Positions 35,919 to 45,015 of a DNA stretch of 64,000 nucleotides are shown here, piece after piece. Position numbers and translations under genes: made by a program. This DNA comes from Adhaeribacter swui (GTDB lineage Bacteria; Bacteroidota; Bacteroidia; Cytophagales; Hymenobacteraceae), in assembly GCF_014217805.1 (NCBI RefSeq), contig NZ_CP055156.1, positions 4,222,585 through 4,286,584 on the forward strand, in the 5' to 3' direction. The notes under the pieces were generated by a model. The model saw only the letters and a program-made list of their open reading frames with translations. It was not told where the DNA came from and searched no databases. Positions within the stretch are counted from its first letter, which is position 1, and each line of letters opens with the position of its first letter.

Positions 35919-36992
35919 TTAGAACTGCGGCAGCGCCGAACCTAGGTACGAGTTTAAGTTTTCGCGGGAAATTATTTCCAGGGGTAATAAATTAGTAGCG
36001 GGCGGTTCTTTTTTTAAAAAAAGATAATTTGCCAAATGCTGAATGCCCAGAAAAGTTTGGTGCCGGGAATTTTGATTGATTAAAAAGTCGATGGTGCCGG
36101 CTTGTAAATGTTGAATATTTTCGGGCAACAAATCGTAGCCAATTAACCGGATATCCGTCCGGTTTAATTTTTTTAAAATGGCGGCAATAGCGGCCGTGCC
36201 TTTAGATGTGGTTACAAACAAGCCTTTTATTTCCGCATCGCTTAACAGGATTTGTAAGTGTTCCTGCAGTTGGTTTTCTTCAGTTTCGTTAATATCTAAA
36301 GCCGAAATTTTAAAATCGGGTTGGTTTTTAACTTTAAAGAAATGTTCAAAGCCTTTTTGCTTATCTAATAAATGGATGGAGTTTTCGCTGGCTTCGTTTA
36401 CGTGCAATACGGTAAAGGCGCCCGGTGCAGTTTGGCCCAAACTCATTAGTTCGGCGGCTACCCGGCCGCTATCAAAAAGGTTCTGCCCAATAAAGCTTAA
36501 AGGATGAATTTCCGGCAGGTTGGTGTTAAAAATTACAAACGGAATTTTGCTGGCCTGGCATTGGTGCAAAAAGTGTAAAGCTTCGTGGTAAAATATAGGA
36601 GCCAGCACAATGCCGTCGGGTTTATTTACATGGGCCGCTTGGGTAAGCTGCAGGAAAGATTCGTGGTGGTATAAATCAAAAAAGTAAGTTTCTACTTTTA
36701 CATCGTACTGGTTCCATTCAACGGCAGCGTGCTGAATGCCCAGGTGCGCCTGCGCCCAATATTCGTCCTGGGCCGGGTCCGGAATAATAACCGCAATCCT
36801 AAACACTTTTTTAGTGCCCAGGGTGCGGGCAATTAAATTAGGTTTGTAATCTATTTCGCGTAGGGTACTTAATACTTTTTGCAAAGCTTCTTCCGATACT
36901 TTACCCCGGTTATGCAAAACCCGGTCTACGGTGCCAATAGAAACGCCGGCTAATTGCGCAATATCTTTAATCCTGATGTTTTTCTTTTCCAT
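35919..36992 (-). CDS. LacI-family transcriptional regulator
   Basis: A 357-aa regulator. The N-terminal helix-turn-helix is IRIKDIAQLAGVSIGTVDRVLHNRGKVSEE (residues 6-35) with a hinge up to about 60, followed by a periplasmic-binding-protein-like sensor domain (IAVIIPDPAQDEYWAQAHLG ... GYDLLPENIQHLQAGTIDFLINQNSRHQTFLGIQ). The GTVDRVL form of the recognition helix is typical of members that bind sugars such as D-allose or ribose relatives in Bacteroidota, but the ligand is unknown. It is divergent from susC at 37508, with two operator-like sites in between, so it probably regulates itself and the SusCD system, and perhaps the fucosidase locus with the same sites. Confidence 0.93.
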   Translation of the reverse strand: MEKKNIRIKDIAQLAGVSIGTVDRVLHNRGKVSEEALQKVLSTLREIDYKPNLIARTLGTKKVFRIAVIIPDPAQDEYWAQAHLGIQHAAVEWNQYDVKVETYFFDLYHHESFLQLTQAAHVNKPDGIVLAPIFYHEALHFLHQCQASKIPFVIFNTNLPEIHPLSFIGQNLFDSGRVAAELMSLGQTAPGAFTVLHVNEASENSIHLLDKQKGFEHFFKVKNQPDFKISALDINETEENQLQEHLQILLSDAEIKGLFVTTSKGTAAIAAILKKLNRTDIRLIGYDLLPENIQHLQAGTIDFLINQNSRHQTFLGIQHLANYLFLKKEPPATNLLPLEIISRENLNSYLGSALPQF

Positions 36993-37218
36993 TTCTGAGG
37001 AGCTGCCTGGGAGTCCAATTTAAGAGAGAATCTATTACATTATAAAGGCCGTGAGGATTATTTTTTAAAAAAAGCAAATAGAAGCAATCCAAACTTTTAT
37101 TTAAAATCAAAAAGGCAGGACAAACATACTTTCTTTGCTGCATTTTAGGCTTAATAAAGCCGAAATAAGGAATATTTCGGGAGAGTATAATTTAAAAAAT
37201 TTAAAAAACAATAAACAT

Positions 37219-37253
37219 TGTTGCCGTACACAATAAAAGTGTTGCCGCACACA
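37219..37253 (+). promoter_or_regulatory. paired operators for the LacI-type regulator
   Basis: TGTTGCCGTACACA (37219-37232) and TGTTGCCGCACACA (37240-37253) are direct copies 21 bp apart, two turns of the helix. Each is a near-palindrome with the central CG pair LacI proteins like. They sit between the regulator (start 36992) and susC (start 37508) and resemble the perfect palindromes at 48705-48750. Confidence 0.7.
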
Positions 37254-37278
37254 TATTATTTTTATGTTAAATTTTTAG

Positions 37279-37286
37279 TAAGTTTG
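37279..37286 (+). promoter_or_regulatory. candidate -7 box of the susC promoter
   Basis: TAAGTTTG matches the Bacteroidota -7 consensus TAnnTTTG and lies 25 nt after the second operator. A clear -33 TTTG is missing. It would leave a leader of about 215 nt. The remaining spacer (36993-37507) shows no gene. Confidence 0.45.
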
Positions 37287-37507
37287 CCTCAGCTTTTAGC
37301 CCGATAAAAACCTTCTTTTGTGTTTACTAAAATCAGAAGTTACGCTACTCTTCCATCCGGCATCACCCCGGAAAAGCAAACCTTCCATTTTTTCGATACA
37401 ATCAAATATTCTGACTCTCCGCCTATGATTTTTTTAAATCATATCTTTTTTACTGCTACCAGCATATTCCGGTATGCTACCACCCATTCACTAATCAATT
37501 ACACAAC

Positions 37508-40500
37508 ATGAAAAAAAAGTACAGTTTAATGTTATTCGGTGCTTTGCTCCTGTGCTGCCAGGTAAGCTGGGCACAACTCGTAGTAAAAGGCCTGATAACC
37601 GACGAAGCAAAACAGCCCATGCCGGGCGTAACTGTGTTACTTAAAGGAACTTCCACGGGTACCGCTACTAACGCCGAAGGAACTTATTCGTTACAGGTTC
37701 CTAACGGAAACGGAACTTTGGTGTTTTCTTTTATTGGTTATGTTACCAAAGAAGTAGCCATTAACAACCAAACAGTTATTAATACCAGTTTAGCCTCCGA
37801 TGCACAAGCATTAAATGAGGTTGTAGTTACCGCTTTAGGTATTAAGCGGGAGCAAAAAGCGTTAGGTTATTCCGTTAGCACTGTTTCGGCGGAGCAGATT
37901 ACCCAGGCAGGTAATACCAATTTTGCTTCGGCCTTGTACGGCAAAGCAGCCGGGGTAAAAATCACTACGGCTCCCGGTGGTGCTACCAGTGCCGCCAACG
38001 TGCAAATTCGGGGGATTAACTCTTTAAGTGGCAATACCCAGCCTTTATATGTGGTAGATGGTATTGTAATCCGGAACACCAGCGAAACCGGCGCCACTAA
38101 TTTTAACAACGGCGGCTACTATAGCGATACTAAAATCCGCGGTAACGGGGTATTGGATATTAATCCGGCCGATATCGAATCTTTGAGTGTGTTAAAAGGC
38201 GCCAGCGCATCGGCTCTTTATGGTTCTGAGGCATCTAACGGGGTAATTGTAATTACTACCAAACGTGGAGCCAAAAACAAAGGCTTAGGCGTAGACCTGA
38301 ACTACGTTTTCAACACCGAAGAAATAGCTTTCGGGCCAAAATACCAGAATGTTTACGGCCCAGGTTACGACCGCGAAACCAACTTGCAAAACGGTGCTAC
38401 CGAAGAAGGCTGGATTCCGGTAGATTTAGATGGTGATGGCGTAAACGAAAGCCAGCGCCCTTATTTCCGGGCTTACGGTCAGTTTGGTCCTAAAATGGAA
38501 GGCCAACTGGTACCTTGGTGGGATGGCAGTATGAAAACGTACTCGGCCCGTCGGGATAATTACAAAGATTTTTATCGTAGGGGTTACAACTCGTCTATCA
38601 ACCTGGCTTTATCGAACCAAACCGATAAATCGGCTTACCGCTTTTCTTTTACCCGTTTAGATAACGAAGGCATTCAGCGGGGTGGTAAATTAGAGCGGAA
38701 CACCTTTAACCTGAACAGCAATTTAAAGCTGAACGATAAAATTAATACCGACATTATTGTTAATTACGTAAACTCTAAGGTACATAACCGGCCAGAGCAA
38801 ATTAACCGCGTAACTGCTAACTACGGTGGCTTCTTTAGCCGTGCCGATGATATGCAAACTTACCTGGATAAATTCCAGACTTCTGCCGGTTATAAATATG
38901 TGCCTTACGATCAGCCGCAGCGCAATCCTTCTGAAGCCTTAAAATATAACATCCGGGCTACCGATTTAATGGATTTCTTATGGCGCCAAATTAAAAATAA
39001 CGAAGACGAATACCAGAACCGCTTAATCTCCAGCGTTACCTTAAACTACGAAATCACGAAGAACCTGCGTTTCCGTGGCCGGGTTGGTAACGACTTTACT
39101 AGTATTAACATCGAGAACGAACAGTTTAATGAGTATCCATTGGCTTTTAATGGTACCAACAGCACCGGTTATTACGGGTTAAACAGCGGTCGTTACTCTA
39201 TATTATATACTGATGAATTATTAACCTATTCTAATAAATTTTCTGATGATTTTGACTTCTCCGTGAGTGGCGGTTTTCAGGGTCGGCAGGAAACCCACCG
39301 GTATCAGTCTTCCGGAACCAACGGCGGTTTATTAGTCGAAAACTGGTTTAATTTAAATAACTCGCAAGGTTTTGTTACTACATCGGCCTGGCGCAAAGAA
39401 TTAGTAAAATATGCCTTTTTAGGAATTGCTAATTTTGGCTTTAGAGAATACTTGTTTTTAGAAGCCACCGCCCGTAAAGAATACTCATCTACCTTGGCCC
39501 CTAAAAACAACAGCTATTTTTACCCATCGGTGAATGGTAGCTTTGTATTCTCGCAAGCCTTTAACATGCCTAAATTTTTAAGTTTTGGTAAGTTACGGGC
39601 CGGTTACGGCGTAGTAGCCAATGCCCCGGAAATTTATGCGGCTAATATTGCTTACAACCAAAATACCATTCAGTTCAACGGCAGCGGGGTTCCGGTTTTA
39701 AGTTCCATGACCTCTTACGGTAATAACGAAATTCGTCCGGAAGAAAAAAGAGAACTTGAGTTTGGTCTGGAAACCCGGATTTTAAACAACAAACTGGGCG
39801 TAGATTTAACCTACTACAACAGCCGGATGATTGACCAGATATTGCGGATGCAGTTACCTACAAGCACCGGTGCCAACGATGTATTAGCTAACCTGGGCGA
39901 GTTGCGCAGCTACGGTTATGAGCTGGCTTTAAATGCCACACCAATTGAAAAAAACATTAAATGGGACACCCGCTTTAACTTTGCCTTAAACCGCACCAAG
40001 GTGCAAAAATTAATGCCCGGTTTAGATCGGTTAACGTATTACGATGCGGATGGTGGTGCTATAAAAATGTACGCCGAAGTAGGCCAGCCTTTAGGTGATA
40101 TTTACGTGCACCCCCGCGAAACCGATGCTAACGGTAACTTTATCATCGACGGCGATGGTTACTATACCCTAAGCACCGATTACGTGAAAGTAGGCAATAC
40201 CTTACCAAAAATTGTAGGTGGTTTAGCCAATACCGTTTCTTTTAAAAATCTGTCTTTAAACTTTTTAGTAGACTATCGTTTAGGCGGTAAATTAGTTTCT
40301 ACTCCTTTATTATATGGTAAAGGTTCTGGTTTATACGAAGAAACTTTGCAGCACCGCGATGCCGAACACGGCGGTATTCCTTACTACATTAACGAAGGCG
40401 GTGACAAAGTACGTTTACCTGACCACAACGCTACGGCGCCGAACAACGCCAAAGTGTACCACGATGGCGTATTGCTAGAAGGCGTTACTACCGATGGAAC

Positions 40501-40837
40501 GCCAAACCAAACCATTGTTGATGCGGCCAACTATTACCTGAACACGTACGGTTGGAGCACCGGTTGGTACGAAAACGGTGCGGTCTTTAAAAATTCTTAC
40601 GTTAAAATGCGGGAACTTACTTTAAGCTATAATCTGCCGCAAGCCTTAGCTTCTAAACTTCGCTTCCAGAACATGTCGGTGTCGTTGATTGGCCGTAACC
40701 TGTTCTACTTCTGGAAAACAGTACCACATTTAGATCCAGAAACGGGTATTGGTACTTCCTGGAACCGCCAGGGCGTGGATGAAGGCTCTATGGCTCCAAC
40801 CCGTAGCTATGGCGTTTCGCTGCATGTTTCGTTTTAA
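37508..40837 (+). CDS. SusC/RagA-family TonB-dependent transporter
   Basis: A 1,109-aa transporter, the longest of the three in the window. Signal peptide to about residue 22, then the regulatory-like domain (LVVKGLITDEAKQPMPGVTVLLKG), TonB box region NEVVVTALGIKREQKALGYSV, plug (VQIRGINSLSGNTQPLYVVDGIVI, SASALYGSEASNGVIVITTKRG) and barrel ending SYGVSLHVSF. The phrase TALGIKREQKALGYSVS sets it and the third SusC (45016-48090) apart from the 24-27 kb one, so these two are closer relatives. Downstream is its SusD partner (41 bp). Expression is probably under the divergent LacI-type regulator. Confidence 0.96.
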   Translation: MKKKYSLMLFGALLLCCQVSWAQLVVKGLITDEAKQPMPGVTVLLKGTSTGTATNAEGTYSLQVPNGNGTLVFSFIGYVTKEVAINNQTVINTSLASDAQALNEVVVTALGIKREQKALGYSVSTVSAEQITQAGNTNFASALYGKAAGVKITTAPGGATSAANVQIRGINSLSGNTQPLYVVDGIVIRNTSETGATNFNNGGYYSDTKIRGNGVLDINPADIESLSVLKGASASALYGSEASNGVIVITTKRGAKNKGLGVDLNYVFNTEEIAFGPKYQNVYGPGYDRETNLQNGATEEGWIPVDLDGDGVNESQRPYFRAYGQFGPKMEGQLVPWWDGSMKTYSARRDNYKDFYRRGYNSSINLALSNQTDKSAYRFSFTRLDNEGIQRGGKLERNTFNLNSNLKLNDKINTDIIVNYVNSKVHNRPEQINRVTANYGGFFSRADDMQTYLDKFQTSAGYKYVPYDQPQRNPSEALKYNIRATDLMDFLWRQIKNNEDEYQNRLISSVTLNYEITKNLRFRGRVGNDFTSINIENEQFNEYPLAFNGTNSTGYYGLNSGRYSILYTDELLTYSNKFSDDFDFSVSGGFQGRQETHRYQSSGTNGGLLVENWFNLNNSQGFVTTSAWRKELVKYAFLGIANFGFREYLFLEATARKEYSSTLAPKNNSYFYPSVNGSFVFSQAFNMPKFLSFGKLRAGYGVVANAPEIYAANIAYNQNTIQFNGSGVPVLSSMTSYGNNEIRPEEKRELEFGLETRILNNKLGVDLTYYNSRMIDQILRMQLPTSTGANDVLANLGELRSYGYELALNATPIEKNIKWDTRFNFALNRTKVQKLMPGLDRLTYYDADGGAIKMYAEVGQPLGDIYVHPRETDANGNFIIDGDGYYTLSTDYVKVGNTLPKIVGGLANTVSFKNLSLNFLVDYRLGGKLVSTPLLYGKGSGLYEETLQHRDAEHGGIPYYINEGGDKVRLPDHNATAPNNAKVYHDGVLLEGVTTDGTPNQTIVDAANYYLNTYGWSTGWYENGAVFKNSYVKMRELTLSYNLPQALASKLRFQNMSVSLIGRNLFYFWKTVPHLDPETGIGTSWNRQGVDEGSMAPTRSYGVSLHVSF

Positions 40838-40878
40838 TTCCTGTTTTATTTAACAGATTTAATTTTGCTATTATCATC

Positions 40879-42468
40879 ATGAAGAAAATAATAATAAATA
40901 TCGGTTGCGCCGTAACGCTGTTAACTGGATTAGGCGCCTGTACCGATAAGCTGGAAGAATTGTACGTTGATCCGGGAACCACTTCGGTACCCGCTATCGA
41001 TAAGTTTTTTACCCGGATGCTCAACAACGGACGGGTACGACCCGACTACTGGGAAATCCGGACCTTTGCTTTACCGCACACCGTTAAATATACTCAAACG
41101 GCCAGCTATGTAAATGGTACTAAAATGTACCAGCAACAGCTTTCGTATTTGCAAAATCGCTGGGACGATTATTACACTCCCGGTACCAACGGTGGTGGCA
41201 TTATGGCTCAGTACCGCGAAATTGAAAAAAACTACGCGGGTTTATCGGATGCAGATAAGAAAAATTTTGAAGTAATGGTGCAGGCAGCCAAAGTGGTGTT
41301 CCTGGATCAAACTTCGCAGATGGTGGACCTATGGGGCGATATTCCGTTCTCCGAAGCTGGATCAATTAATGCTACCGGCCAGGTTGTACGCCCGAAGTTT
41401 GATGATGCCAAAGCAATTTATGAAATTGTTTTAACCGGTTTAAAAGAAGCATCGGATTATTTCGCTACCGCCCAGTTAGAATCTTTAGCAAAAGCTACTT
41501 TTCAGAAGCAGGATATTTTGTTGGGCGGCGATGTGGACAAATGGCGCCGTTATACAAATTCCTTGCGCTTGCGGTTGTTAATGCGTACCTCGTTTGTAGA
41601 TGAAACCCGGGCTAAAGCCGAAGTAGCCGCTATTTTGGCCGATCCAGTAAAATACCCTCTGGTAGACGATGCGAAATATGATGTATTGTTAAAACCATTG
41701 GATAGCAATACCGGTAGCTTGGAAAGTTCGCTGAATGATTTATCGGGTTATGCAGCCCCGGCTACTTTGCTGGAAGGCGTTTTAAAACCAGCCAACGATT
41801 TACGTATTCCAGTATTGTACGATAAAGGCGTTCGGCGGGAACAAGGTAAATCTATCCGGAACGAAGATTACTTTGGCATGCCGGTAAATTTACCATCAGC
41901 GGAACAAGAAGCAAACATTAGCCAAGGCAAATACGCCGTTCTGGACTCAGCTACTTTTATCCGGAACAGCAAGTTACCCGGTATTGTATTTACTTCTTCT
42001 GAGGTATCTTTCCTGAAAGCCGAAGCTTTTGAGCGGTGGGGTGGGGGCGATGCCAGCACCGCTTATCAGAATGGAGTTCGCCAGTCGGTTAATTTTTATT
42101 ATAATTTAAATAGTACCAGTAATGCCGGCCGAAACGCTGAAAAAGCGCCTGCCGATACCACCATCGCCAAGTTTTTAGCAAATCCGGCTATGGAGTACAC
42201 CGGTGGACAGGAAGAAAAACTAGCTAAAATCTGGACGCAAAAGTGGGTGCATTTGGGCTTACTGCAATCGGTACAAAACTGGGCCGAAGTAAGAAGAACA
42301 AAAACCCCAGCCTTACCATTCCAGGAAGATTCCAGTACGCCAGCGGAAAAATTACCTCCGTCGCGCTTGCTTTATCCAGCTACGGAAAAAAGTTTGAACA
42401 CGCAAAATTATAACCAGGTAGCTGCCAAAGATCTGCCTACGGTTAAAATTTTCTGGGACGTGAAGTAA
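40879..42468 (+). CDS. SusD-like nutrient-binding lipoprotein (SusD-like_2 type)
   Basis: A 529-aa lipoprotein with lipobox LGAC (Cys15; GACTDKLEELYVDPG). It belongs to the SusD-like_2 subgroup, to judge from RQWDDYY-like NRWDDYYTPGTNGGG, DQTSQMVDLWGDIPFSEA, YTNSLRLRLLMRTSFVD and the C-terminal WTQKWVHLGLLQSVQNWAEVRRTKTP. It pairs with the SusC encoded 41 bp upstream and is followed by a strong terminator, so the unit is a two-gene operon with no enzymes attached. Enzymes for its cargo are most likely in the fucosidase cluster or elsewhere. Confidence 0.94.
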   Translation: MKKIIINIGCAVTLLTGLGACTDKLEELYVDPGTTSVPAIDKFFTRMLNNGRVRPDYWEIRTFALPHTVKYTQTASYVNGTKMYQQQLSYLQNRWDDYYTPGTNGGGIMAQYREIEKNYAGLSDADKKNFEVMVQAAKVVFLDQTSQMVDLWGDIPFSEAGSINATGQVVRPKFDDAKAIYEIVLTGLKEASDYFATAQLESLAKATFQKQDILLGGDVDKWRRYTNSLRLRLLMRTSFVDETRAKAEVAAILADPVKYPLVDDAKYDVLLKPLDSNTGSLESSLNDLSGYAAPATLLEGVLKPANDLRIPVLYDKGVRREQGKSIRNEDYFGMPVNLPSAEQEANISQGKYAVLDSATFIRNSKLPGIVFTSSEVSFLKAEAFERWGGGDASTAYQNGVRQSVNFYYNLNSTSNAGRNAEKAPADTTIAKFLANPAMEYTGGQEEKLAKIWTQKWVHLGLLQSVQNWAEVRRTKTPALPFQEDSSTPAEKLPPSRLLYPATEKSLNTQNYNQVAAKDLPTVKIFWDVK

Positions 42469-42494
42469 GATGGAGATTTAAATTTATTTGAAGT

Positions 42495-42529
42495 AAAAAA
42501 GAGGCCGTGTTATCCGGCCTCTTTTTTTT
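42495..42529 (+). terminator. strong terminator after susD
   Basis: GAGGCCG and CGGCCTC with a 7-nt loop, A-run before and eight Ts after: a textbook Rho-independent terminator 26 nt after the stop codon at 42468. Confidence 0.92.
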
Positions 42530-42580
42530 ATTTTTTAAATTTCTGTTGCATCATCCAATTTGTTCTATTACCTGGTCTAA

Positions 42581-42870
42581 CTATGGCTCGAATTTACTTC
42601 TGTGACTTACGAATAATAAAGTAGATTCTTGTTCGCATAGCTGCTGCCAGTGCTTTAAGCTGTTTCATTGCTTGCGTATTTGCTCTTTTTGTCTGGCTAT
42701 AAATACCCTTCCGCCTACGGCACCTTCCCTAAAAACAGGGAAGGAGATGCGGTTAGTCCGGAATGATATATCCTAACGTTAAGAACTCGCTGAACAACGG
42801 AACAGTTTAGCCTCATTGCTTACATCTGTCATTGGCTATCATTTACAGAGCTGGCAAGTAGAATTTTAAA
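42581..42870. repeat. dispersed hairpin repeat, module A, copy 3 (interrupted)
   Basis: The lead-in (TTCTTGTTCGCATAGC) and tail (AACTCGCTGAAC ... ACAGTTTAGC) match copies 1 and 2, but the middle hairpins are replaced by about 85 bp (42700-42778) holding another hairpin, CCTTCCCT/AGGGAAGG. This looks like one repeat landing inside another. Confidence 0.7.
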
Positions 42871-42892
42871 TTTTTAAAAATTTAATAAACTC

Positions 42893-43033
42893 GATGGCGC
42901 GAGAGTTCCGCTCGTGTCTAGAATGAGGCCTCTGGCCGGGCGAACCGATAAACAATAATTAAAAGCCAATCAGCATCAAACTCTCACCGGCCAGAAGCCG
43001 GACGATTAGCATCACGAGCGTAGATGCTCGCGA
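42893..43033. repeat. dispersed fold-back repeat, module B, copy 2
   Basis: A 141-bp imperfect palindrome: CGCGAG ... CGCTCGTG ... CCTCTGGCCGG on the left, CCGGCCAGAAG ... CACGAGCGTAGATGCTCGCG on the right. It follows module A in the same order and orientation as at 7.3-7.8 kb. Confidence 0.75.
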
Positions 43034-43074
43034 AAGACTGGGGACATTCAGTTTTTTCTTTGGATGGAGTAGGA

Positions 43075-43287
43075 TTAATTTCTACTAAAGGATGTTGGTA
43101 AAACCAAAAAGCTCTCCGCCTTAGATAAGGAGGGGTTAGGGATGGTTGATTTGTGGGGAGTGCTGTTAATTTTTTCAAAATCATTTATCACGGTACAAAG
43201 CAACTTTAGTAAAGCGTGCCAGCCACCCGAAAAGCTATTGAACCTATTGGGTTTAGAAGTACCTTCCTGCATTTCACTTTCATCCAT
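43075..43287 (-). other. 70-codon reading frame, doubtful gene
   Basis: The frame begins MDESEMQEGTSKPNRFNSFS and continues through GGWHALLKLLCTVINDFEK. Its second half runs through a palindromic repeat (CTCCGCCTTAGATAAGGAGG). It lies in the repeat-filled spacer 42469-43415. The N-terminal half has a protein-like composition, yet no family is recognised; it may be the translation of another dispersed repeat. Confidence 0.25.
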
Positions 43288-43360
43288 TTACTATTAGCAA
43301 AGAATAGCCTATCTTTTTGAATTGGTCGTTAGAGTGATAAACTATATGGATGGTACTAAC

Positions 43361-43394
43361 AAAAAAAAGACTACTGATTTCAGTAGTCTTTTTT
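43361..43394 (-). terminator. terminator of the third susCD operon
   Basis: AAAAGACTACTG and CAGTAGTCTTTT with a 4-nt loop, A- and T-runs on both sides. It lies 22 nt after the susD stop at 43416 and could work in both directions. Confidence 0.92.
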
Positions 43395-43415
43395 AATAAA
43401 ATAAAAAACAGGTAA

Positions 43416-45008
43416 TTATTTATCCCACCAAACCCGGGAGGTAAGTAAATCGCCACCTTGTAAGCTGGCAACGCCCGATTGCAAACCGGCTGGGTTGTTA
43501 GAAATTTCTGAGGCCGGATAAATCATGCGGCGCGGAATGGTAGCATTGGTAATATTACCAGGATAGTTTACCGGGGTTAACTCAGGGTAACCAGAACGGC
43601 GCCAGTTAAACCAGCCCTCGATAAAGTTAAAGGTAGTAGAGGTTTCGAGCCAGTATTGTTCGTTAATCTGCTTCAGTGGATTTTCGGTGCCCAATGGATT
43701 GGCCGTTACGTATGTAGAAATAGCTGCGTCGTTAATGGTAGCCGCGGCATCTAATTGCGCCAGCGACTGCATGGCACCACGTAAACCATTAGCGTAATGT
43801 TCGCCTGCTGTACTACCTACATTCCAGCCCCGGGTAGCTGCTTCCGCTAATAAGAACTCGGTTTCGGCGTAGGTCAATATAAAGTTAGCCCCATTCCGTT
43901 TCATGTAAACGTTTACCCGCGGGCGAGAATAGTTACCTAATGGAGCAACGTCACTGCCCGTACCGGTAGCGCCAGGATAATTCGGGTGTTTCCGGATATC
44001 GAAAGCGCCACCAGATAAATCATAACCGTTGGGCATACCTACCTGTACTGCGGCACTGGTATTGCCAGTTAAGCCTTGGTTCGCGTTGTTAATGGCACCT
44101 GCTTGCGGAATTTCACCAATTACCCCTAAACGTGGGTCATTTTGCGCCCGTAAGTAGTCAATTAACGTCTTGCTCCATCTTACTTCCCGAAAATCATCGG
44201 GAGTCAATAAAGCGCCGGTGGTGCTGTTTTGAGTATCGCCGTTTGCCGCATCGGTAATTACAAAACCGTTGTCGGCGGTGCTGGCGAAGGTGCCGGCCGC
44301 AGCAGCTTTCTCGGTCCAGGATTGGGCCGTAGCCGGATCAACTTTTGTTAAGCGCATGGCTACCCGAACCATTAAAGAATAACCAAACTTTTTCCATTTG
44401 GCTACATCGCCGGCATAAATCAGGTCGCCGGTAGGTTTAGGGGCTGCTGCATCCAGGCTGTTAATGGCCGCTTCCAGTTTCGGCAGCAAGTCCATGTAAA
44501 TATCCTGTTGCTTGTCGTATTTCGGGGTAGTAATACCTTCGGCGGCTTGTAACGCTTCGGTATACGGAATGTCGCCGTAAGTATCGGTAATGCGTTGGAA
44601 AATCAATACCCGCATGATGTTACTGATAGCAATCACATTTTTAAAACGGGCCGGATCCTGGGTGTTCGCAATTAAAATGGCTTGATTTAAACGGCTTAAT
44701 GAGGTATAACCATCATTAAAAATACGACCCTGGTAATCGGTAAAGTTACCGGCGTTAATGTATTTGTCGCCGTTGCCGTAATAATTGTAGGTGCTGGCTA
44801 AAGCTTGAATGCCGGTAGCCTGGTACAATAACTGCGCGTAACCGGTATTGGAGAAACCTAATTGTGCATCAGCCAGCAAAAAGTTAGGGTTAAACTGGCT
44901 AGCATTAGCCGCATTTGGATTGGTATTTACTTCGTCTAAGTGGTCCTCGGAGCAAGCCGGGGCCAATAGTACGGAAGCAAGAGCTAAATATAGAAAAGTC
45001 TTTTTCAT
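43416..45008 (-). CDS. SusD-like nutrient-binding lipoprotein (SusD-like_2 type)
   Basis: About 530 aa from the ATG at 45008 (MKKTFLYLALASVLLAPACSED, Cys19 as lipid site); the longer frame to 45074 would overlap the preceding susC and lacks a signal, so I reject it. SusD-like_2 marks are present: NTNPNAANASQFNPNFLLADAQ, NIMRVLIFQRITDTYGDIPYTEA, KWKKFGYSLMVRVAMRL, ILTYAETEFLLAEAATRGWN and FNFIEGWFNWRRSGYPEL. It pairs with the SusC that ends 7 bp before it. The operon is convergent with the 37.5-42.5 kb SusCD pair. Confidence 0.94.
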   Translation of the reverse strand: MKKTFLYLALASVLLAPACSEDHLDEVNTNPNAANASQFNPNFLLADAQLGFSNTGYAQLLYQATGIQALASTYNYYGNGDKYINAGNFTDYQGRIFNDGYTSLSRLNQAILIANTQDPARFKNVIAISNIMRVLIFQRITDTYGDIPYTEALQAAEGITTPKYDKQQDIYMDLLPKLEAAINSLDAAAPKPTGDLIYAGDVAKWKKFGYSLMVRVAMRLTKVDPATAQSWTEKAAAAGTFASTADNGFVITDAANGDTQNSTTGALLTPDDFREVRWSKTLIDYLRAQNDPRLGVIGEIPQAGAINNANQGLTGNTSAAVQVGMPNGYDLSGGAFDIRKHPNYPGATGTGSDVAPLGNYSRPRVNVYMKRNGANFILTYAETEFLLAEAATRGWNVGSTAGEHYANGLRGAMQSLAQLDAAATINDAAISTYVTANPLGTENPLKQINEQYWLETSTTFNFIEGWFNWRRSGYPELTPVNYPGNITNATIPRRMIYPASEISNNPAGLQSGVASLQGGDLLTSRVWWDK

Positions 45009-45015
45009 CAGAAAA

